A stretch of DNA of 64,000 bases, taken from positions 2,046,001 to 2,110,000 of the forward strand of contig JAVHKY010000009.1 in NCBI GenBank assembly GCA_035079385.1, read 5' to 3'. The position numbers were made by a program, and so were the translations under genes. Under the pieces are notes generated by a model that saw nothing but the letters and a program-made list of their open reading frames with translations, was not told the DNA's origin and did not search any database. Source of the DNA: Aspidiotus rigidus (Eukaryota > Arthropoda > Insecta > Hemiptera > Diaspididae). This document shows positions 1 through 13,723 of the stretch, one piece after another; within the stretch, counting starts at the first letter, position 1; every line of letters starts with the position of its first letter.

Positions 1-689
1 CGCAATAATTACCTCAATAAGTAATACACGAACGTAAATTTCAACTTCATGACCAGCATGAATTCAAGGGAGGGAAAAAAGAGGGTGTAACCTTCGTTTA
101 TCATGCCTGTCTGTTACTAATGAATTGAAAAAAAAAATGAATTGAATTGAGAAAATTGTTGCAAATTCGTATTTTTTATTTTTTTGATGTTTCCCTCATA
201 TCAATAGGACAATTGTCGAAGTTGTGTAAATGTTAACTTCAAGGTAAATTTGAACTTCCTGTCCAGCGTAAGTAAGTTTTGACTCGTGTAATATAGGAGA
301 ATAGGGAAAAAAGATGTGTCAAAAGAAGCATGAAAGTGAAACTTTCGTGTATCATGCCTGTGTGTTACAAATGAATTAAAACGAAGAAATGAATTCGAAG
401 GAGAAAATTATTGGGAATACTTTTTTAATTTCTTGGTTTTTCTTTAATTTCAATAACCAATTGCAAAAACATTGTCATTCAAATGAAAGAAAGTAGGCAA
501 AAACAACAAAAAAGGAAAAAAAGAAAAAAAAAATTTTTGAAAAAGCATGGGGCTTGAACCGTCGTTTTTGTATATCATGCGAATGTTTTACCTACGTGTA
601 ACCGGTTTTATGTGACGCATAAGGGAGGATTTTGGTTCTGTTTCACGCGCCTCGCTTGTTCCTACGTTAACTGGGCGTGAGTTTCACTA
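1..689. repeat. Long repeat, inverted copy of 48460-49527
   Basis: This AT-rich stretch is matched almost base for base, in reverse orientation, by 48460-49527. The window starts at CGCAATAATTACCTCAATAA, and the other copy ends with its reverse complement near 49527, so homology may continue left of the window. The copy here is shorter because the distant one carries extra internal duplications. It holds a B-box-like GGTTCAAGCCC on the minus strand near 553-563, suggesting a tRNA-derived SINE component. No gene is seen. Confidence 0.85.
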
Positions 690-1144
690 AAGTACGAGTT
701 TCGATAAAAATCGTGACATATTTTTATATATATATATCATTATATATATACATACATATAAGGAAACCTGAATTTTTTTAATGACGTAGCGATGATCTAT
801 GACCTCTAAAACGTCGAGTTCATTTTCTCCCTTTCTGCCACGACTGTGACGGGTGTAATACTCGCTTTTCGACGAAAAGTCGGTAAAAGAGTAGTGCAAA
901 AGCAAACTCACAATTGAATTTTTGTGGCTTAAGTCGGGGCGAGGAGAATCAGTAAAACTAGAAAAATGAATTCCCAACATTATAAAGGTTCTAATACCGT
1001 CGCAGTTTTCAACTCCTTCCAAAATTTTGATCGTTGCAACACTCCCTCCACGTATTGTAGGTATTATTTTTCATCATACGAATCAGATTTCAAATTTGTA
1101 TTTTCAAGAGTTTTATTTATTTTTTCGTTTTCTAAAAAATTGTA

Positions 1145-1225
1145 TGCACTGGTTGGTCACTCACACGTGGACACACACAAAATACATATCATACGTTGGA
1201 ATTTTTGCCCCAAAATAACTGATTA
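1145..1225 (-). repeat. Fragment of the repeat family found at 57961-59069
   Basis: Read on the minus strand, this segment (TTAATCAGTTATTTTGGGGC, then GTGTCCACGTGTGAGTGAC) matches the inner part of the nested element near 58316-58385. It appears to be a truncated copy and has no coding potential. Confidence 0.6.
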
Positions 1226-1237
1226 ACCGCCAGTCAG

Positions 1238-2364
1238 GGTCCCATTATTCGCGACAGATACATTTTGCCGCAATGAAATCGCCGCAAAGGAAAAGTCGTG
1301 TAGAGTCGAATGAAAACTTATGCTTTTTTCTTTTCACTTTTCCTACTTATTCCATGATAGGCAATAATTTTGATTTGAGGGTTTCTAATGATACGTGACT
1401 TTTGACGTCGCTTAGAGCTGGTCATGTTTGATTTTACAATGGAAAGATAAGTTCATTTAGTATTTGTTAAAGGATTCGCGTATATATTCGTGTACATTTG
1501 CACGACGCGAAGGAAACCAAGACGTACATCGTGTTCAAAGGTATTTATTTAAGCAGAGTAAATAAAATGAATAAGGTACAAGAGAAGAAACCAGTTTCGT
1601 AGGGTAGCGAAAGCCAGAACTAAAAAAATAGGGCACGTGCTCGATAGCGCGTGGAAGCTAGAACGAACCAGGTTAACGTATGACGTGCATTAACAGTATT
1701 GTCGAATCACCTGTGTGTATTGGAGGACGACAGAATCCTGGTCAAGTTCGAATCCCTCACCTCAAAAATTTGACTTTTTGTTACGTATTTTACAATTTTG
1801 TTGTTTTCGATGGATGATTCCGTGCTTAGTAATCGGGAATGAATTGATTGGCGTCTAGAGCTCCTCGTTCGTCCGACTAGGAGATCAAGGAAAGAGCTCC
1901 GATTTAAATTGGATTGGTGGAACGTGTACCAATGGACGATACATGGAGAAGCTCGAACGAATAATATATTAATATATGACTGCAGCTGGCCATCACAAAA
2001 TACAGGAGGAACTCAATTGTGTGCATCCGTCAATATGAGTAATATTCATCAATAACCTGAAAACATGCCAAAAATCACGGGACGGGAAATATCCGCAAGG
2101 AGAGTTGGGTCTGCTATCTCCGGCTAAAAAAAAGGAATATGTAGATATAGACTCACGTATCGTTACCATAGTGAACGACTACAAAAATTGGAAAACTATT
2201 GAATATCTCAGAGGTATAGCACATAATTAGTAATACTACATTTTTTCGTATACTCATAAGTTTTTTCTTTCTTCATCCATTACAAATTTTTGCAGCAAAT
2301 TTGACCATTTTATTGCGGCAAATTGTATTTGCGGCAAGTTGACCCCGCGGCGAATAATGAGACC
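1238..2364. mobile_element. Non-autonomous element with TIRs, about 1.1 kb
   Basis: The ends form an imperfect terminal inverted repeat: GGTCCCATTATTCGCGAC at 1238 and GCGGCGAATAATGAGACC ending at 2364, with GCCGC/GCGGC words just inside both ends. No transposase frame is visible inside. A B-box-like GTTCGAATCCC near 1745-1757 suggests that a tRNA-derived SINE was inserted or captured. The superfamily is unknown, and a target-site duplication was not resolved. Confidence 0.5.
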
Positions 2365-2384
2365 ATGGCCGGTGGCGAATCGTT

Positions 2385-2568
2385 CGCGACGAATTGAACG
2401 GGCATGGTCAACTAATTAGCCGTATTTTCCTCAACTTCAGGAATTCCAAAACATTTTGTACATTATTTAGTACCTATGTCATGTTTGGGCAAAAAATGCT
2501 AACCGCAACACACCATTTTATGTCTTTTCTGTGGGTGAGTTACTAGGTATAGAGCATACCCACAGTTT
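2385..2568. repeat. Truncated copy of the TTAA-element family
   Basis: The segment contains CAACTAATTAGCCGTATTTT, then GCAACACACCATTTTATGTC and GGTATAGAGCATACCC. It therefore runs parallel to 58888-59069, the right part of the element at 57961-59069. It is a diverged fragment without coding sequence. Confidence 0.65.
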
Positions 2569-4850
2569 TATTTATTTTTTTATTTTATACAAAAATTCTC
2601 TTCTTGACGTATTCTCATTCATTTCTTGGTCCGAATTTGCTGACTTTTTCAACAACTAGCTCAAAACTTTTCAATACTATAAGAATGTTATTTTGATAGC
2701 TCTTGAATCGTTATTTACATGATTACATTTCTTCAAAAGACCAATCACGTTTAATTACTAAATGTGTGTTGAAAATATTATCCTTTTGAAGCATTGGGAT
2801 GAATCTCACGATTATGATAATAGGAGCGTACACAATGGATGGGAGGAAAGAAGTTGAACCCCACTCGAATTAAGAATTTTCGCGACAATATCGTCGAAAT
2901 TACAAACGCGAGTGTTTCATAGAACTTTGTCGGAGACCTCTCTCTCACTTTCAGAAATTCCCCGTCCACATAGCTTCAAAAAAGTAATTTGCGCGAGCCA
3001 CAATATGGATGACAGCCTGGTCACGCTACCAGGCTGGCTCTTATTTTTCTTTGTCCGACATTTCAAAGTGCTATCACCTGAAATGATTTTTTACAATGTG
3101 AAAAAAATTTCCTAAAAATTACAGTCTGATTGATATACCGCAAAACATGTGACAATTGTCATCTTCAAAGTCATAGTAGATTATGCGTCATGAACGATTG
3201 TTGAGTACAAAATTTGACTGACATGAGTATGTATTAGGTAAATCTTGTATTTAAATTTATTATATTTCTTGTAGTAGTCTTTGTTAATATCTCTCTTTGG
3301 TATAGTCGTCAATCTATAATGATGATAATACCGCGCGAAGTTTGTTCATAATTATACCTTACAATATTGCGTAAAATTTCGTCCTTTATTTGTAATTATA
3401 CCCGATGCTGTTGTGTCCCAGAATGTTTACAAGAAAAAGTCTGGTTGATCAAATATATCTCAAATTCTTCAGTTTGGTATCATCAATCTAGCTGGGAACA
3501 CTCGTATCGTGATCATTTACGGGGAATCTTTGCATTTTATTTGTAGATGTTAATAGGCAAAGAGGAACCATATCTCTCAGGTTCCAGATCCGAATGGAAC
3601 AAGAAGATACGGATCTCTTGGTTTCCAGATCTTGATATAGAAAAAACGACGGCTTCCTTAACGAAGTTAAACGAGGAACGCAGGGAACCTGTTTTATGAG
3701 TCAAATGGGATTTGGTATTGAAAATTCAAGGAAGCCTAGACTTAGATAAAGCTAGTATAAAGATGGCCTAGACCTACTATTAGCCTAGTGTAATATAGTT
3801 TGAGAGTCTAAATTTTTCTCGAATCTCCAGCTATATATGATAGCTCGAGAGTCGACATTTTTCCAAGTTTTTTGCTGGACGGCGCACGGCAAACGGCGCA
3901 CGACAAATTTCTCAAAAAGCCCCCCCCCCCCCTCTTAAGCTCCTTAAGCTCTAGATCTCGGTAGAAAAAAACTTCGGATACTTCAAGAAAAAAAAATAGA
4001 AAAATAGAAAAGTGAATTCCCGTTATCTTACAATCGAAGGGAAAAATGAAACCAAGAGACCCGGATACCGAGGCGCTCAGTCTTGTTTTTTGAAGTGATA
4101 CATTTTTTATCCCAGCAATTTTTCTGTCTTACCAAAATTTTTTTGTTTTTACTCTCCTTTTGATAATAATAGGTATTTTTTTTTCTTTTAATTAATGATA
4201 AGTGAAAACCCACGAAATAAATAAATTGGTACGAGTCAACATTTCAATTAGACCACGGGAGGAAGAATCCATATCTAAATTGAAACCATAAAATTACCAT
4301 TAAAAAATGAGTTTAATTTAGATGATAATTTTTCATTTTGAATGAATTGAATTGTTTTCTTGTAATACATTAAATTTATCTTCTGAATCTGACAATGACC
4401 CATCAGATAAAGATTGTCAAAAGGCACCTCTTGGTATATCCGTTACAAACGTACGTATCCCAAATATTCACTCGGGTATTCAAATTAACACTGTTAATTT
4501 TGTTGTTAGGTATAGTCAAATTTCAAATTACAAATATGAAGTAATAGCCGCATGCGGCCAACTGCCTCTCTATTTTGTTCGCGTACAAAGAGGTGAAAAC
4601 AATCGCAATCTTGAGACCAGAATTAATTCGTATCACTAAATCCACGAGATCACCTTCACCGAATGAGTATTCAGATTATGGCGTGATAGGCAGTTGAGAA
4701 TCAAAGATAGGAAGGAGATACCCGGCGCAGACTAAACAAACGGTAACGTTACGCATACAGCAGTAAACCAGTTACTCTCGGGACTTATTATCAATAATGG
4801 TAGGTACCTATCGTACAAATATGTGCAGAGTACAGCTGCGTGTATTACGA
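2569..4850. other. No gene seen; AT-rich non-coding DNA
   Basis: Only short, unconvincing frames occur here. Visible details are a poly-C run near 3921-3932 and the motif CAGGGAACCTGTTTTATGAG near 3680-3699, which recurs in related form at 36483, 52060 and 53065 and so marks a dispersed repeat. A 95-codon open frame at 4352-4639 matches nothing I recognise. Confidence 0.5.
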
Positions 4851-4899
4851 GTATGTATGTATGTATGTATGTATGTATGTATGTATGTATGTATGTATG

Positions 4900-4929
<30 letters not shown>
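4851..4929. repeat. (GTAT)n microsatellite
   Basis: About 79 bp of uninterrupted GTAT tetranucleotide repeat. Confidence 0.95.
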
Positions 4930-4930
<1 letters not shown>

Positions 4931-5340
4931 GACGATCAATCACTTCACTTTAATATGAAAACTTACCCGGTGCGCGCACACGCAAAGGAAAGTAGATACC
5001 TTTGAAGAGATCAACATTTTGGACGACTTCGACCCGGATAAGCGGAGAGACGTTGGGGTGAGCAGAAATACCGTAACCAAGCCTGTTTTAAATAAATAAT
5101 TATACACGATTTCACCCTGTTTCATGGGTACACACTGTGCTTGCAATTATATTGTATTATTACAGTATAAAGAAAGAACGAAATATCCATCCGAAATAAA
5201 TTTTACCAAAACTGATTAGTCAAATGATACAAACGCCTGAATTGTTAGACTATTTTGATAAAAATGTATCTGAAGGAGTAAATATTTACAAAAAATGCTC
5301 GAGTTATTCTTCAAATTACAAATGGTGCGGTAATAAATAC

Positions 5341-5487
<147 letters not shown>

Positions 5488-6118
5488 GAGAAGAGCAGAG
5501 AAAAAGTAGAAAGAAAAACGTTGATTCACGTATTAAGTACATCATGTACCTAGGTGTGAAAATTGAGTGATTGTCTACATTTTAGCGCATTCCTTTTTGC
5601 CAATTGCCGATCTAAACTCAAAAATATGTAGAGAAATCGACTGACACTCGGCTACTACTATATCATTAGTAGGTATCCTCCTTAAACTAACTATTTTGGC
5701 TGCGAGTGCCAGCGTGTAAGAATATACATAGATAGTTTTTAGGATAAACCAATTTTCCTGTGACGTCATATCTATTGATAAAATGCGTATTTCACTATAT
5801 CGACTTCCATAAAATTACTATAGGAACGTAAACGTTACGATCATTCATCAGTACTTCAAACAGAAGAATAGGGAACAAAAAGTTGATATTCACAATCTTT
5901 AAGCTTCCCTACAAATGAAAATACATTTTTCGATCTTAAATTTCTTTTTTTTTCAGTATGAATGAATGACCAAAATGATCCTATAGTATATTACGCTATG
6001 AGGGACGGAGGAGAGCGATTTCTATACGAGCGCTTTGGCGACCCGAGCCGCGGCGAGGGCCGCCATGCAGCGCGAGTATATCGCTTTCCTCCGTTCACGT
6101 GTGGCGTACGCTATTTTT

Positions 6119-6431
6119 TGGTTCACACGAATAAAAACGCAAATGCGAGATGATCTATAACTAAAATTTTCACTTTTTTATTAGAGCATCGTAACATTGT
6201 TGATGGAAACATACATAGAATAACGAAATTGTGATTTTCTTACAATTAATGAACACAAGGAAAAATTCGAGTGTTATATTTAAAATTATTAAAAGATCAG
6301 ATAGACCAAGAACACGCATACAAAATGCGCGCATGCGCACAACCTAACTCTTCGAGCCCTAAAGTAAAAAAACGCGTCTTCGCGTCTTACAACGAAGCAC
6401 CGAAGGAACGCGTTTTTATTCATGTGAACCG
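6119..6431. repeat. Small inverted-repeat element
   Basis: GGTTCACACGAATAAAAACG near 6119 and the inverse CGTTTTTATTCATGTGAACC near 6412 form a 20-21-bp inverted repeat about 310 bp apart, as in a MITE. The adjacent DNA on the left (6000-6110) is unusually GC-rich for this window. A poly-A run follows at 6633-6661. Confidence 0.45.
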
Positions 6432-6632
6432 AAAATTTATTTTATTCTAGTCCTATGCTAATCGTGATACTGGTTAAAGCTGATGGACTGCTTTAGTGCG
6501 GTGACGTCACAGGAAAATCAATCTATTGCAATCTTCCACAAAAACGAACATTTGAATGGACTGATCAGCGCCAGCATCAGAGAGCTAGGATATTTTAAAG
6601 GGAAAAACAAAATTGTTTGCATTTCGAAGGAG

Positions 6633-6665
<33 letters not shown>

Positions 6666-7295
6666 CATCTAAAAAGTAATCTCACGCTCTATAAGTTTGC
6701 TCGCTTTGTGTTCGCGGTAGTTGCGCTCATTTTTGACTAATGTGCATTGAAAATTTTTATATACTGATTCACTTTTTATTCAACCCTGGTTTCAGAAGCC
6801 ACGTTTCCATTCCTAACGCTAACGTTCATCTTCTCGATCTATCCGAATTACAAATATGCTAATTAGAAAAGTAGTCATCGTTTGTATTTTTCTATCTTTC
6901 AGTTCTCGTTTCGTCTTGATAAAGGCTCCCAGTTTGGACAAAACGTCGAATAAATATTTAAAATAAATTCTGTGGGGGGCAAAGCCTCGTTACTAATTTC
7001 TCTTCTAATTATCTACCTATTCTTGCGGGTAAAAAATCCTCTCTTCTCTACAAGTATGCCGACCCGACTACTGGCGCTCCTTTCAGATGAGCGGTCCAAA
7101 AAGGGCCAATCGACGTTCCACACGAGTACTTTTTGGTTTGATTGAATTGTTGTACAATAGAGAAGTATACTCGTAGATAGGCAAGATGCGACATGGAAAT
7201 TGTGTCCGCAAATTTGTGTCACCAAACAACTGATTCTAGTAGATGACGTTGTGTGAGTGAAAGTGACGAGAACAAAAACGATTTGAAAAAATACA

Positions 7296-7580
7296 ATGGA
7301 AAAACTTGCGAATGATTTAGTTTTCTTAAAAAATGATATGTTAGACCAACAAAATGAAGCCGTTCGAATTCAAAAGCGTATCTATTCTCATTTTTCATCG
7401 TTGGCGACCTCCAAGAAAGCAACGCTATCTCGCGAATACAGCAGGCACAAATTTGTGGCCAAGCCCAAGGACATAAGGTGGAAACATTGCACGGATCGTA
7501 CTATGCACGACGAGTGTGTAGAAATTCTGAAGTCGTATGAGGAAAATGAGCCAAAGTTCAATATACCCGCAGTTTTGTGA
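7296..7580 (+). CDS. Hypothetical ORF, 94 residues
   Basis: This is an open frame with an ATG start preceded by an A-rich context (AAAAATACA). The predicted product is charged and probably soluble, with no signal peptide or membrane segment. The N-terminal half may be helical (MEKLANDLVFLKNDMLDQQN), and the C-terminal half holds KHCTDRTMHDECVEILKSYE. I do not recognise a family. It could be a terminal coding exon, an isolated small gene, or a transposon remnant. No splice or polyadenylation signal settles this. Confidence 0.3.
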   Translation: MEKLANDLVFLKNDMLDQQNEAVRIQKRIYSHFSSLATSKKATLSREYSRHKFVAKPKDIRWKHCTDRTMHDECVEILKSYEENEPKFNIPAVL

Positions 7581-9349
7581 AGACCTGACAAGTCAAAACA
7601 AGCTTTTTGAAGTTTATAATTTACGAATACGGGTGAGTGTCTTTGTAACCAATAATTGAATTGAATGAATACTCATATACGCACACACATACCTATTTCA
7701 AACAAACAACAAACGCCCTATTTTGTCGTACCAGGCCTCAGAATTGTCATAAAAATTGCTACTAGAAATTTCAATAATGAACCAAAATTGTATGCCCCCT
7801 CACTCTATGATACAAATTTAATTTTACGAAATATTACGCTTTTATCCGCGTATGAAACACGGAATAGAAGGCAAGTTGTACACGGATACAATAGGCTACC
7901 TATCAAAACGGTGATCATAGTACTTTCCGGCATATCATGAACTGTATGTCTCATACATCATTTTTAATGAGAATTTAATTTCCTTTCGTATGAACCGCAA
8001 AATTTACGTCACTTTGGATCTATGATTACCTCCTTGACCGAATCTTGCACCAGCTGGTAACATTCCATATTTCCTTAATAAGCACACCCTTTCAATTTTG
8101 CATACGCGATTATGTAAGATACGGTTGTGAGAGTACGAGTAAATGAGAAAATGGTTTCTACGAGGTTTATATTTTAAATTAATTGAATGATTCGACATGA
8201 GAGGACATTTTACAGAAGGAAAAGTGTAGCTTCTATTCCTTATCCATTCTAGTCGAATAACAAATGCATTTCAACTCTATTTATAAGTGTACGAGTACCT
8301 ACCAACGTTTACAGTATACGAAAAAGACGTATAATATTAAGAAAGGAGATCCGAGGTTATGAAACAAGAGCAACTTGAAGCAGCGATTATTTTGCATCTT
8401 TTCCTTTCTAAATTATAGAGTAGACGTATCTCTTCGTGGCCATACTATACAGCTCCTTCAAAGGATAGATTAACGTATTATTTTTGTAGCGATCATTTGT
8501 CGAATACTGGTCATAACAACACACATAATATTCTACAAATTTATCAACGAGATTAAGGGAGCAAACTTCTCTCTCCATTCTGCCTAAAGCCCATTGTTCT
8601 AACCGCGACAATATGGAAAAACAAATTCGAACAGCGAGTGTAACATACCACAGGAAAGAATGCGAAAGAGTTAAGTACATAGGTGATGCAAGTCATTCCG
8701 ATTTCGTGGCGTAATTCTCTACAGAAATTCTTGCTGAAGGATAAAAGTAATTATTTGTACGATGATTTAACGTAGGTATCGATAAAAAATTTTACGGGTA
8801 TGAAAGATGTTTTGTTTACTCAAAGGACAGATTTTCTTGAAAAGAGCTAAAGCTACGCTTTTTTGACCCTCAGTCTCCCTTCATTTTTCAGAATACCTCT
8901 GCTGAAAAAGTGCTTTTTAAAATTTGAACGTATCGGATTTATTCATTATTTGATAATTTATTTGACTTTATAATCATTAATTTTTGGTATCGATTAGATT
9001 TACTCATTCTTTTTTCATTTTACATTGATATTTTGGAGAGAAATTCACCCTGCAGTTTTGGATTTTGAAGAAGCGGCAACACGTTCTTACCATGGTGCAG
9101 AATAACAAAGCCTACACATTAGGAGTGTTGAAAATTTTCTTGAGATAGTGATGCGATCTATGACTTCGAGAACTTTTAAAAAATTGGCTACCACTCCTCG
9201 TCGTCACTTTTGCGATTGCATCCACCGCTCTAATATATCGTACTTTGTAAAGACTGCTATCTAATGCGCGACTGGCTTCCCATTTTTGGATTAGATATAT
9301 TTCACAACCTATTCATTGTGTCGTCACCGAAATTTTCGAATTTCTCAAA
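7581..9349. other. No gene seen
   Basis: AT-rich DNA with short frames only. None has a recognisable motif, splice pattern or repeat relationship that I could establish. Confidence 0.5.
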
Positions 9350-9625
9350 CCCGGTAAACATTGTTCCCACTTGAAGCCCTCAAATATAAAGGGCTTCAGG
9401 GACACAAAAAGGAAACAGGGCTTCAAATGGGAATTAAAAGGGTAGTTTTTCCCAAATTAAGCCCTGTTTCCTTTTTGTGTCCCTGAAGCCCTTTATATTT
9501 GAGGGCTTCATGAGGGCTTCAATAGGGAAGTAAGAGGGGAACAGGGAATCAACAGGGCTTCAAATGAGGGCTTCAGAGGGTAGTTTTTCCCAGGGGCTTC
9601 AAAAGGCTTCAAATTGTTTACCGGG
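9350..9625. mobile_element. MITE-like element built from GAAGCCC words
   Basis: It is bounded by inverted CCCGGTAAACA (9350) and TGTTTACCGGG (ending 9625). A strong hairpin lies inside: 9373-9423 pairs with 9459-9509, starting GAAGCCCTCAAATATAAAGG. The word GAAGCCC/GGGCTTC occurs about a dozen times in both orientations. There is no coding frame. It is a non-autonomous foldback or MITE of unknown superfamily. Confidence 0.65.
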
Positions 9626-11735
9626 AACGTTCCCAATATGAATTCAACGAACCCTATTAGAGTTATAGAAACGACAAGTTTCTTCTTTAGCTAAACACAT
9701 TTCATAGGCTACACGTACATCTAATTCTCAGAAAAATAAAGCAAGAATAATTTTGATAATATTCACACGTAGGATTAAGTCATCATGTCGGTTTTCCAAC
9801 ATTTTCAAAATTTTTGAACCAAATATTAATAAATTTCTTCATCACTGTAATACTTATCGATATTAGGTACCTAATCGAAAGAATGACTCATATTACAAAG
9901 GAGAAATAAAACAAATTGAAGAAAATGAAAAATAAAAACAATAAAATAAAATATGAAAACAATAAATTTAATCTACCCGTCTACTTCAAGAAAACCAACG
10001 AAAATAGGGCTAAGATCTACAATTATTGTCGTAAAGCGAACTAGGCCTATACGGAATAGAAACGAACGGAGAAGTTCTGAAAATTATCAACGCGGGTGTA
10101 GGGTGCACGACGAACAAATCGAGTTCATGGTAATATAATTGATTTATTACAATACTGCGCGCGCGTGAATATAAAAATATTTGAATCTACTAAAAAATTA
10201 AACAGAATTACCTACAATTTATGACGCACCTACATGATTGAGCTCTACTAAGTATCGCAAATACTGTAATATGTTGCAGCATTACAATACTCGTAACAAG
10301 TCTACCCCCCCCCCCCCTCCTCCCCCTCCTCCTCCTCCTCCTCTTCAAGGGAAAAAAGAAAAAAAAAAAAAAAACCCTACCGGTATCTTTTTACCACCTT
10401 ATGATAACTTACGCAATGCGGGTACAACAATACCTTTACCGTACAAAAGCAACATTAATTCAAATTTGTTGGGAATTTCGTCGATTTTCTCATTATCATT
10501 CGGACTGCCAGTTCGGGTATTCGTATCCTAAATGTAGAGATATTATTATAACGAATTAACATCGTGCAGAACTGCTGATCGTGGAGTGTCCGAAAAAATT
10601 CAAGGACAACAAGAAGGCAGGCCTACCTTAAAGAAATAAACATACATTTCACCCTTGTATTTCACCCACACTCCAGTACTCATGTCTATCTAAAAGTTAC
10701 GAAATCACAAAATACTACCAGAGCACTACTAAAAGCCTCAGTTTGGATTTCTCTATAGGTACCTATCGATAAATAAATTGTATTTTTCAAATTCTCCAGG
10801 AATCCTACCAATTTGAAATACCGATTATTACCTCCACGTACAGATGAAGCATTGAAAATCGATTCATAGAAAATATTGCTTTGAAATTTGATTTTTGGAC
10901 TCATTGAAATCAAATACATACAAGGTAAGTACCTTTTTCCTCGTAAAACGCGTTATAAATTTTGTATAGGCTAAACATCTTCCCGTTATCTTTGTGTAGC
11001 ACACGAATATAATTAAAGCTCACGGCCGGCCTGGGCTCGAAAACCAAAATGAACGAGGAAATGCAAAAATTATGAAAAATGGAGCTGCGTAAACCTTTTC
11101 TTTTACTTCCATCTCCTCTATTTTTGCGACTTATTTAAACAATATTTGCATAAATAATGAATCTTGCGCCGCAAACGCAGCAGTATTATATTATACATAC
11201 ATAATAATAAAGCACACTTTGTAAACATTGCGTATACTTCGGTCGGTGTATCAGTAATCTGAAACTGTAACGTAGGAACATCAAGGGTGCTGTCAGTCGG
11301 CCATCGCCGTAGTCGATGCTTTTTTCTTATTGGTCTAGAAAATTTTTATCATCATCATCATCGGCTGTCTAGCGCCCCGTGACCCCAAAATCGCGAGCGC
11401 GAAGCGTGAGGCAGCCGGGCGCTGCAGGCCTAACCGCAAGCGGCTAGTTATATATAATATAATTATACGGGGAGTAATAAAATGAACGATAAATAAATCA
11501 CATTTTACGATAGACAAAATGACAAGTAAAAATGTGCAAGTGAACGATAATTAATGTATACATTTACGATGGTTCATGAGCGATGTTTTAGGCAGAATAA
11601 GCGATAATTTTCATGATGGTTAAGCATCAAAAGAGGAAAAAGCTATGGGAGAATATGATGCGACGTTCGGCGCTTGTAACAACAAGAAGAGACGATCTCT
11701 GTAGTCTTGAGTTGTACGTCGTGTAGTTCACTCCA
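9626..11735. other. No gene seen; contains a C/CCT-rich tract
   Basis: Non-coding AT-rich sequence. At 10305-10344 there is a poly-C run followed by CCT repeats, which creates an artificial polyproline frame. Around 11365-11445 there is a locally GC-rich patch (GCGCCCCGTGACCCC and neighbours), possibly the edge of an old repeat. Confidence 0.5.
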
Positions 11736-12291
11736 AATGCTGCCATCAGAAGTGGTCACACCCTACATGAAAGACTACCTGTGGGACAGTTTCTAAATGG
11801 TGTCTTCCAGTTATTGGTTGAATGGTCAGAACTGACGAAGCCGGAGTCCGTTAATTGCATCAAGTTTGCACGTACTCCTGACATCTCGTTGAAGCAGTGC
11901 AGTGGACCGACGCTTTCCAATGGGCCTCATTAAATAAGAAAGTGATAAAAGAAGAGAGCACTTTCTATGTGCATTCGTCAACCCGGGCGGAAGATATACG
12001 CCTGCAACCCTTGCAGAATTCAAAAAACGTCACAATAAATGGAAGACGATCGAAAATTTCTTGAGGATGTACCACGGTTTGTGGCAGGTAGACATTGATG
12101 CCTCATCTGTCTATCAATCAACGTGTTCGTGCCCGTTTTTTTTGAAAACTTTGATGTGTAAACACGTTCTTGGCCTACTTATCCGAATGAAATTAGTGAA
12201 TGTGCCTCCAGAGGCTAAGAATGTGCCACTCAGCCAAAAACGAAAGCGGGGAAGGCCCCAATTAGCTAGACGTGCTTTGATTGTGCAATAA
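11736..12291 (+). pseudogene. MULE-type transposase remnant with SWIM zinc finger
   Basis: Two frames together resemble the C-terminal part of Mutator-like (MULE) transposase-derived proteins. The first (from 11736) includes LHERLPVGQFLNGVFQLLVE and ends at a stop near 11930. The second (about 11950-12291) holds a SWIM zinc finger, CSCPFFLKTLMCKH (C-x-C-x(n)-C-x-H), followed by the typical basic tail QKRKRGRPQLARRALIVQ and a stop. The shift between frames and the missing catalytic DDE region make this a broken copy. No TIRs were identified. Domestication is unlikely given the frameshift, although the SWIM half alone is intact. Confidence 0.7.
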
Positions 12292-13723
12292 ATGCTATTC
12301 CTTTTTTTTTTTTAATTTTTACTGCCTTGAGTGGCTAATTTCATGTGCATGTAATATCGTTGGAACAAATTGTTTATCGTTTCCATATTTTTTTGAAGTG
12401 CATTACATTTTTTGATTCTTCAAAGTTAATTTTTATCGTTCAATTCTTTTTTTTATCGTTTGTCGCATTAAACATACTTCATGATGCTTTTTTAAAGTTT
12501 TTCATCGAAAATTTATCGTTCATTGACCCTATTATATTGTGCCCTAAAATCATACCCTAATTATACATAGTTTCCGTCAATCATTACGCAAAAATTTAAA
12601 ATTTACACGTACTCGTATTTCAATAGAGGGAGTGGAGATCCATTCGAAACACAATACCTGTCAAATATCTGGTGAAATACAACCCAATCTTCAGTCAAGA
12701 ATAGGGCACACAATATGAGGTCGAGCTCAATCTTGAAAACTTACAAGTATAATGATCGCGCAAGCGTTCTTCTACTCGTACATGAAAAATATCGCGTCGC
12801 AACTCCATAATTTTCATCAAATTTATGATCACTAGGCCAAAAGACTTCGAATTCGGAACGCTTTCCAATCCTCCCTATCATCATACTTATAAATTGGGTA
12901 GGCTATTTCTACAAATACTTTTTCCAATTTTCGGTAAAGAATAATACGATGTAATTCCAAAACGAAATTTCAAAAATAAAAATATTATAGAAATAACGCT
13001 TTTTCAAGAAGCGTAGTCAGCGAAAGCGATTACAAGCCACCTTCCGCAGGGCCGGCAAAGTAAGTTTTTCTGATGTATCGCAAATAAAAAATTCTTCGTT
13101 CGCTTCTCTCGCGACTTAGCTTTCAGTTTTAAAAATGTGAAAAATCATAGTTTTTCAAATTTTTTTTCCGATGTGTTGCAATGAGACACTATAAATGCCA
13201 GCCTTGACCTCGCGCATGAGAAGAGACCTTCTGCAATTTAGATAGATATCCAAGCAAAACGGCATCAGAAGTAAGTTGCATCAAAGAAACGAACGACTAT
13301 CGAACATGAAACAAATTAAATACGAGTATCACATGTAATCCATGCGTCGTAACAGCATGAGAATTGTTTAAAATGCTGTATTTTGTACGTATTCGCATTA
13401 GCTAATAACCCTTGACGAATATTAAAACAACAGAATGTACCAAAGATTAGAGGGTACCGTAGAGCCATCTTCGCTCCGCGGGAGAAAATTATTTTAAAAA
13501 GTTGCAGTCTGTGTAAAACTACCTATAAATTATTCGTTTCAACCTTCAAAAGGTGGATTTGCATCCGAAGACTGAAAAGAAGAGAAGCAGAAGGAGAAGT
13601 AGCGGTCGTTAGAAGGAGCATGCAAGATATGAGACGGCTCTGAATTTTTTTTTTTTTTCCTTCTTCTTTTTTTACTCTCTTTCTCTCTATCTAGTAATTT
13701 AAATTCCTTTTTTCATAATGTTT
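12292..13723. other. No gene seen
   Basis: AT-rich, including T-rich 12300-12560 and TC-rich 13648-13690. No coding signal is supported. Confidence 0.5.

Noticed and set aside
10238..10531. Frame with polyproline and polylysine
   Set aside because: Produced by the poly-C/CCT and poly-A tracts, with no conserved domain.
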